This document shows, piece by piece, positions 33,500 to 38,889 of a DNA stretch of 38,889 nt (position 1 is its first letter; each line of letters starts with the position of its first letter). Below the pieces are notes generated by a model. That model was not told where the DNA came from, did not search any database, and saw only the letters and a list, made by a program, of their open reading frames with translations. The position numbers were made by a program, and so were the translations under genes. Location: the NCBI GenBank assembly GCA_027946555.1, contig JAPEVC010000294.1, forward strand, positions 1 through 38,889, given 5' to 3'. This stretch comes from Gnomoniopsis sp. IMI 355080. Lineage: Eukaryota; Ascomycota; Sordariomycetes; Diaporthales; Gnomoniaceae.

Positions 33500-33890
33500 C
33501 CAGTGTACTCTTTGCCGTTGAACAAATTCCGGGAAAGGAACGATGAAACCACGTTGAACGGGAAAGGATGTCCCCCCTTGTCGAAACGAGATCTGCTTTG
33601 CCACCGTTTGTGGCCAGGAGAAAACCTTGTACAGGAGTGCAAGCCTGTCTGTCTTTCCTGGTCTGTGATCAAGAAGATAAGCCAAAGTGGTGAGCCCACA
33701 TCTGAGACAGGCGCTGCTATTGACTTTATGAGCCATATTCCTTGCCCATGAAGCAAAGCGACAGGTTTTCATCGATGGACAGCCCTTATCCGAAGCATTG
33801 ACATCTCGATTGGGCAGTTTGTACGAACCCCAAGACATCATCACTGACAGCGCCAGGAACCTTAAGACCCTTTTTATGTCTTCTATGAAG
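33500..33890 (+). mobile_element. Decayed Ty3/gypsy-like pol relic (RNase H end and integrase)
   Basis: Conserved landmarks occur in pol order but in different frames. At about 33508-33543, LFAVEQIPGKER resembles the RNase H C-terminus (F-x-I-x-x-x-PGK-x-N). At about 33608-33750, LWPGENLVQECKPVC and then AAIDFMSHIP resemble the end of the integrase HHCC zinc domain (WPGM...V..C..C) and the first catalytic Asp segment. At about 33765-33880, after a frameshift, LYEPQDIITDSARNLKTLF resembles the second catalytic Asp segment (GLP..IISDRG..F). The Asp codons (33722 and 33846) are about 41 codons apart, less than in intact elements, and stops and shifts interrupt the region. No LTRs or reverse transcriptase were found. 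It is nonfunctional. Confidence 0.45.
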
Positions 33891-34412
33891 TAAAAGACGT
33901 AAAGAATCGACGGTAGTGGAATAGAACCCCGGAAAGGGCCACAAAATAAGCTTTTGTTCCCATAATTTCAGACATCCACATCCAACGGGCCCTGACTCGT
34001 CCTCGCGCTCGTGCCCTGGCCACGACTCGCTTATATCACAGCAGCTGAGGCAAGCCATAATAAAGTGCATTATTAACGCCGCAGCTTCTACTATAGCACA
34101 CCTCTCGACCATGAACAACACTACGTACCTTAATAGATCAACCTAGCAGCATACGGCATTTAAACTTCCTAGCGGATCCGGGATCATCTTTAAGGTACTT
34201 TCCGTTGTTTAGGCGGCGCCTGGGCAGCTCACTTGCATGTTCCGACTCACGTAAATCCGAATTGTCCGTCTTGATGAGTCGTCTTTGTGTGGTGTGTGGG
34301 AACTTGATAGAAAACCGATACTCCTACACATATACGGGCAAGTGGCATTCCCGATGGTGAGCAGAGGCTTTGGCGGCGAATGCCGAACGCCAATACCTGT
34401 GTGTGCTTTCCG

Positions 34413-34487
34413 AGCCTAATGTGAGGCTGGCCACAACGGTCGAACCACCATATACTTCGCCAGCCTAATGTTCGGCTACTCACAACG
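34413..34487 (+). promoter_or_regulatory. Two copies of an inverted-repeat element upstream of the DUF7703-like gene
   Basis: AGCCTAATGTGAGGCT (34413-34428; arms AGCCT/AGGCT) and AGCCTAATGTTCGGCT (34462-34477; arms AGCC/GGCT) start 49 bp apart. Both are followed after three bases by CACAACG. They lie about 175-240 bp before ATG 34653. The dyad symmetry and duplication suggest a transcription factor site, but this is inference. Confidence 0.4.
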
Positions 34488-34652
34488 CTCTTTAAATTCC
34501 ATCTCTCGTAACAAAAGCCGGAAACTGCACCTGATAATAAACTCAGCCAATACAACTAACACACTTCTGCTGCTATCGACGTTAAAGCCTCTTGTTTCCC
34601 CTTGGTGTTCTACCGTGCTCATACCGTCCTCTGGACGACCCTTCCGCCTGAG

Positions 34653-36740
34653 ATGTCTCTTGATCTTGGGACCGGTGTGACGATCGACGTTGCTGGCGTT
34701 GCTCTATCGCAGAAGTATATCGTCGCAGTCCTCTTGGGCATTGCAATATGTGAGAACCCCCGCCTTCAGATCAGTGTAACTTGTTCCTAGTTGCTCTCGG
34801 TCTACTTCTCCTCACGCGGCGATTCTCACATGAGTGTTCCCAATGTAGGCCGCGAGAAGCTAAATGGGTACCTTGAGTGGCCGCATCAAGATCGCTGACA
34901 CTGAGTCAAACAGACAACTCGATAGAAATATTACCTGCCGTCTACTTTACGTTTCCCAAGTATTCAGGTCTTTACTTTTGGAGTGTCCTGACATCCAATT
35001 TTGGTGTGCTTATTTATGCTACTGGCTTTGGTATGTACTGTCCGCGACCGTTTACTCCATGGTAGTGCCTGGTGAACACACACGATAAAGTCTGGGTCAC
35101 GATGTTGTTGACCTTCAATATCACAGTACTGAACAATTTCCAACTCACTGGCAATGTAAGTCCTACTTCCTACATATCGTCCATCTTGTCAGCCTGTAGT
35201 GCCCCTCAATACCTGTAGAACGGAATGTTCTGCGTCAGATTGTCACGGTGCTCGAATGCATATCGTCATATGACAGGTGCTAATGCCATCCAGCAAACCC
35301 TGCCCACGATCTTGACTGTCATCGGATGGATTCCGATGGTGTCAGCCCAAAGTCTAGTCCTCTACTCTCGCCTCCATCTAGTCAATTTGAACGCTAAGAT
35401 ACGTCGGCGAGTGCTTATAATGTACGTCAATCTTCAAGTCATCGTGTCCATATCAAAAACTTTATCTGGCAGGTCCTGGTCGCCAGAACACCCCGCCACT
35501 GCAATTATGCGATTTTGACCTCACAGTTCGGGACGCAAACCCATGACACTGAGGTTGCCAGAAAAGAAAAGAAGAGGAAAATAGGAAAAGAAGGAAGAAA
35601 AAAAATGACAACCCTGGCTCATGCTCGCCGTTACAGGATAGCAGTCAATGGAGTCACACTCCATATCAGTACCCTAATCACCACGGCTGGTTCGAACAGC
35701 AAATCGGCGGATCGCTTCCTATTCCCGTACGCTGTGTTGGAGAGGCTTCAAGTGACGGTGTTCTTTGTTCAGGAGCTCATTCTTTCGTGTCTCTACGTAT
35801 GGAAGGCCCGTGAGTTCCTGAACAGTTGTAGCCGGCGGAAGGTCAAGAACAATGAGATCCCGAAGAAGCTGAGGGCGATGATGATCCATCTCATATTGAC
35901 CAATCTTGTCTTGGTTTCTCGTACGTATCTCAACTCTTTACATCCGCAAAAAAAAGGGATCTGCCCGTTCCCTGTCTTCGTTAAAAAGCAAGCTTCTAGC
36001 TTCTGGTGGTCCAGCGGACGGCCACTCGCTTTATCATTTAGATGATGATAAAAGCACGCAACTAACAATACTCAATCCACCCAGTTGAGATTACCATCGT
36101 CGCTCTCGAGTTCGCAGGCCTCTATTTTATCCAAGTCTCCTACAAAGCCTTCGTCTACAGCGCAAAACTAAAATGCGAAATCGGAATCCTAAACCGTCTC
36201 GTCGACTTTGTAAAGACTGCAGCAGGCCCGTACCGCCACGCCAACCACCACCACCAGTGGCCCCACCCGCACGACGCACACAAGTGTGGCGTGATAGGCG
36301 GCTGCGAAGCAGGTGGGGCCGGCGGCGGCGACCATGACTTCCAACTGTCGTCACAGATCGAACGCGAGTGGGAGACGACATTGCGCAACACATTCGGCGT
36401 GGCGTTGGGTGAGGGTGGTGGGAGGGATAGTGAGGAGAAGCAGCCTGAGGAGGGGCCCAGTGGCAGCAGCGGCGACGGCGAATTGAGTCGGCGGGTGAGT
36501 GCGAGCACAACGGCGAGGGCTCGGAGTGAGTCGGAGCAGCAAAAGCAAAGTGTGGAGGACTTTGGTCACCCCGGGGAGAGGGTCCTGGGGCTCTTTACGA
36601 TCACGAGTGGGGATGGAAGCAGGGCGAGGAATAGCACTGATGGCGACACTTCTTGGGCCAGCAGTACAAACGCGGCTCTGTGGTCGTTGTCGTCGAGGAG
36701 GAGTACGCCGCCAATACCAGAGCGGTCGTACCTCCGATAA
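34653..36740 (+). CDS. DUF7703-like integral membrane protein (about seven helices)
   Basis: Six exons: 34653-34749, 34914-35030, 35091-35155, 35294-35421, 35637-35920 and 36085-36740. All phases agree, giving 448 residues. Joins are supported by restored membrane segments: GIAIYNSIEILPAVYF across intron 1, LIMIAVNGVTLHI across intron 4 and VLVSLEITIVALEFAGLYF across intron 5. Hydrophobic helices lie at about 20-40, 48-68, 72-92, 98-120, 130-150, 162-185 and 205-240. Family hallmarks are GLYFWS, GW-x-x-M-V-S-A-Q-S-LVLYSRLHLV and LERLQVTVFFVQELILSCLYVW. The cytosolic tail has a His-rich patch and a long Gly/Ser/Arg region. The family is fungus-specific and of unknown function; the layout suggests a receptor- or sensor-like membrane protein. 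The exon 4 acceptor (CAG ending 35293, branch GCTAAT) is chosen by phase; an alternative at 35219 would add 25 codons. Confidence 0.82.
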
Positions 36741-37825
36741 CAATTCCGGATGGGGAGGTGGGGGGGGGGATGAGAACCATGTGACGGAAGGTTGGTATAG
36801 CGAGCGGGTTAGAGAATCGGTGTGAATTATGTTGCTGATGGCATATATACGGACGCCACACCCTAGGATAACGTTGAAATGCGTACGAGCCTTATGTAAT
36901 AATCTATACTCATTCCTACTCTGTTTAGCCGTCAGGGTGAGACCGGAGGGTACAAGTTTCATTTGATCCGGTGTCAAGTATCTTGGCGTCTGTTGAGCAT
37001 TGGCAAGTCGTGGCGTGTTCATGGGAGTTCATATCACCTGTAGGACAAGTAGCAAAGGTAAACGAGAAGCAAATGTAGGTCACCCCTTTAGTATTTGTGA
37101 AGATGAGTGGGCCTTGGCCTGTATGTACAGCAAAAGGATTTGGATCTCTTTATCCGAAGGTTGTTCTCTTCTCGAACGCAACAGCAACAGATCTCCCACA
37201 AGAGTGAATAAAGGTATAAGCCTCCAGACATCCTTTGGATGGCAAAGTGCGTAGTTGTACTTATCTCATAGCAAATGTGCCGCAGTAATTTCTGGGAAGT
37301 CAAGACACACACCGTTCAATCCCTCAGCGCTTGAGTATTCCCCTTCGATTCATTGCGTCGTGATTGTGAGACGTGCAGAACCTGAAGCTGCGCAAGTGCT
37401 TCTGCTTCTAACTCCGATCCAAAATACTACAGTTCTCCCTTCCTCCTCCAACATTCCTTCGAAGCAATGCTGCGTCCTGTCCAGTTTGGGTATCATGACT
37501 TCCAATACCAAGCTGCCCATGCTAAATGCTCCCTTTCTACCCCGAAAGTGCTAAAAACTGCTTGCGTTGTTTATCTCCTTCGTGTCGATGATGAGTTGCT
37601 AGAACCTGGTGCCAGTCGCCCGTACGCACGCTGATATGAACAGCCTGCCTCTCGAGCACAACTCGCAAGGCATCCCTGTAGGATTGGCCAACGGGTTTGC
37701 ACGGAGTAGGCCGTCGGGTCTTGGCGGGTATGGTGACAATGCAAGTCTCCACGCCTACTAAGCTCGAGGCGCTGATGATCTTCAAGTTTGTGTCCAAAAT
37801 GGAGAGCGAGCTAGGTCAAAGTCCA
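36741..37825. other. Convergent intergenic region
   Basis: About 1.1 kb between the 3' ends of the DUF7703-like and HAPSTR1-like genes. Only short frames without domains are present. Confidence 0.55.
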
Positions 37826-38602
37826 TCAGAAATGCCTTCGCTTTGGGTCCGGTCCCCCAGAGCCCTTCAGATTCGCGAGCTCCAGAAACTCCTCGTAATC
37901 CATATTACGTTTTGTTCCGGCGCCAGGTCCTAGGTGAGCTGCCCTAAAATTTGAAATACGAGCAGGACGTCTTTGGTTGACGCCATGACGTCGTGTAGGT
38001 TTCCGTGGTGTCGAGTGGGACGTCGAAAGGTCGTGCTGACGGCTGTTGTCCGAAAGGCGGAGGCTGGAGAGGTTGAGGTTGGTGTGGGCGTCTTGAGGAT
38101 ACGGATGAGACGAGCGGAAGTCGAAGGTCTCTTGGCTCGGAACGACAACTTCTGGCTCGTCCATGACTACCTCCTCGGCGATCGGCGCCGGCTCCGATGC
38201 GTCGTCTTCCTTTTCCTGTACTTCGATCCGTAGGGACGTCTGTGGTTGGGCTTGGCGTTCCGTAGAGCGTGACAGAGATGCTGTGCTGCTGGAGCGGTGG
38301 ATCTGGGGAGAGCCAATGTTGTCTTGTTTCTCCGTCTCGTCGTCGCTCTCGGTGGCCTGAGGCGAAAGGTCTCGATTGTCTAGACGCTCATTGGCCCACG
38401 CCCTAACTTTCCAGCCCTCGCCATCCGTGAGACCGAGGTCTTCTTTGTCCAGAAACGACAAGAGGTCGTCGAGACAATCCTGATAACCCTCGGCACGTGC
38501 CTTTGCCTGGGCGGTGACGGAAGACTTGTAGAGTTTCGTGACCGACAGAGCTGCCGTGCGAAAGACGTCGAGCAGGTGTTCGGGATTGGCCTCGTTTGCC
38601 AT
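37826..38602 (-). CDS. HAPSTR1/C16orf72-like stress-response adaptor (fungal)
   Basis: Intronless, 258 residues, ATG 38602 to TGA 37826. The N-terminal helix pair (about 9-52; LDVFRTAALSVTKLYKSSV, then GYQDCLDDLLSFL) resembles the conserved part of human HAPSTR1 (C16orf72), which has an AATAVTxLYKxSV core. The middle (70-225) is acidic and Ser/Pro/Gln-rich and probably disordered. The C-terminus has a short acidic helix (MDYEEFLELANL) followed by a basic KRRH, a layout also seen in HAPSTR1. The human protein partners the E3 ligase HUWE1 in stress signalling in the nucleus. A comparable partnership with a Tom1/HUWE1-type ligase here is an inference from resemblance. No signal peptide or membrane helix is present. 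Confidence 0.7.
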   Translation of the reverse strand: MANEANPEHLLDVFRTAALSVTKLYKSSVTAQAKARAEGYQDCLDDLLSFLDKEDLGLTDGEGWKVRAWANERLDNRDLSPQATESDDETEKQDNIGSPQIHRSSSTASLSRSTERQAQPQTSLRIEVQEKEDDASEPAPIAEEVVMDEPEVVVPSQETFDFRSSHPYPQDAHTNLNLSSLRLSDNSRQHDLSTSHSTPRKPTRRHGVNQRRPARISNFRAAHLGPGAGTKRNMDYEEFLELANLKGSGGPDPKRRHF

Positions 38603-38889
38603 GGCCGTGTGACTTAAGCTTGGACAGGCGGGTGACGGGAGAAGGTTTCGTCTGAGGTATATTAATTACGGTGACGGTGTTGGGTGCTCTGCACCAAGTC
38701 TGATGTGTTTACAAAGGAGTTGACTGTCGAGAGAAACGATGACTGTTCAATTTGGGCGCAAATGAAGTCGGCGGGGCAATTTGCTAGTGGGTCGTTGGCC
38801 GGGCAGAGGACGGGGCCCTGAAGTCCCTGTTAGCCGATGCTCGAAGTTTCCTCCAACAACAACCTAATGACAATGCCCGGCTTATCGCC
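38603..38889. other. Promoter region of the HAPSTR1-like gene, window edge
   Basis: 287 bp upstream of ATG 38602 with no further open frame. The window ends before the next gene. Confidence 0.5.

Larger units (their letters stand above)
28523..34652. other. Gene-poor 6.1-kb region
   Basis: 28523-28800 is the transcription factor promoter. The rest has many short open frames on both strands without domains. Two points stand out: a codon-biased short frame at 32106-32387, and a decayed retroelement segment at about 33500-33890. The last 250 bp hold the promoter of the DUF7703-like gene. Confidence 0.5.

Noticed and set aside
34789..34863. Possible extra exon in intron 1 of the DUF7703-like gene (after a TTCCTAG acceptor)
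   Set aside because: Skipping it restores GIAIYNSIEIL, the expected membrane segment, in the correct phase.
35219..35293. Alternative 75-bp 5' extension of exon 4 of the DUF7703-like gene
   Set aside because: It is in frame, but adds a Cys/Arg-rich insert between membrane helices. The acceptor at 35293 with a GCTAAT branch fits better.

Overview
The window is nuclear DNA from a filamentous ascomycete (Pezizomycotina, most likely a Sordariomycete). The evidence is intron-bearing genes (mostly 59-164 bp introns with GT(A/G)NGT donors and CTAAC/CTAAT branch sites), codon bias toward C at third positions, and ortholog types: Axl2, Ptc2/3-type PP2C, a DUF7703-like membrane protein, and a two-finger C2H2 regulator with a fungal-specific transcription factor domain. 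No bacterial operon, tRNA, rRNA or CRISPR array was found. Exon joins were worked out by hand from frame, phase and conserved motifs.

Layout. 1-2.9 kb: a small secreted DUF3237-like gene on the minus strand whose signal peptide carries an in-frame TAA, so it is probably a fresh pseudogene. 2.9-6.2 kb: a divergent pair, a Golgi-type GT8 glycosyltransferase (minus) and an acidic coiled-coil protein (plus). 7.0-8.1 kb: a protein with a C-terminal FAR1/MULE-type DNA-binding domain, preceded by an 87-bp in-frame tandem duplication; its 5' end is unresolved. 10.2-11.1 kb: a secreted Ser/Thr-rich cell-wall protein ending in an expansin-like double-psi beta-barrel (minus). 13.9-19.0 kb: a divergent pair, the elongation-factor lysine methyltransferase Efm6 (minus, 3 exons) and the polarity protein Axl2 (plus). 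20.0-22.0 kb: a Ptc2/3-type PP2C phosphatase (minus, 7 exons). 24.4-28.5 kb: the C2H2 plus Fungal_trans regulator (minus, 5 exons, one of only 26 nt). 28.5-34.65 kb: a gene-poor stretch with a decayed Ty3/gypsy-like pol relic near 33.5-33.9 kb. 34.65-36.74 kb: a six-exon DUF7703-like seven-helix membrane protein. 37.8-38.6 kb: a nuclear-type protein resembling HAPSTR1/C16orf72 (minus).

The genes do not form a metabolic cluster. They are mostly housekeeping and regulatory (polarity, phosphatase signalling, translation-factor methylation, glycosylation, transcription) separated by long intergenic regions. I found no convincing new multi-gene system. The most useful leads are the nonsense-disrupted DUF3237 gene, the retroelement relic in the gene desert, the duplicated N-terminus of the FAR1-domain gene, the paired inverted-repeat elements upstream of the DUF7703 gene, and the HAPSTR1-like gene.
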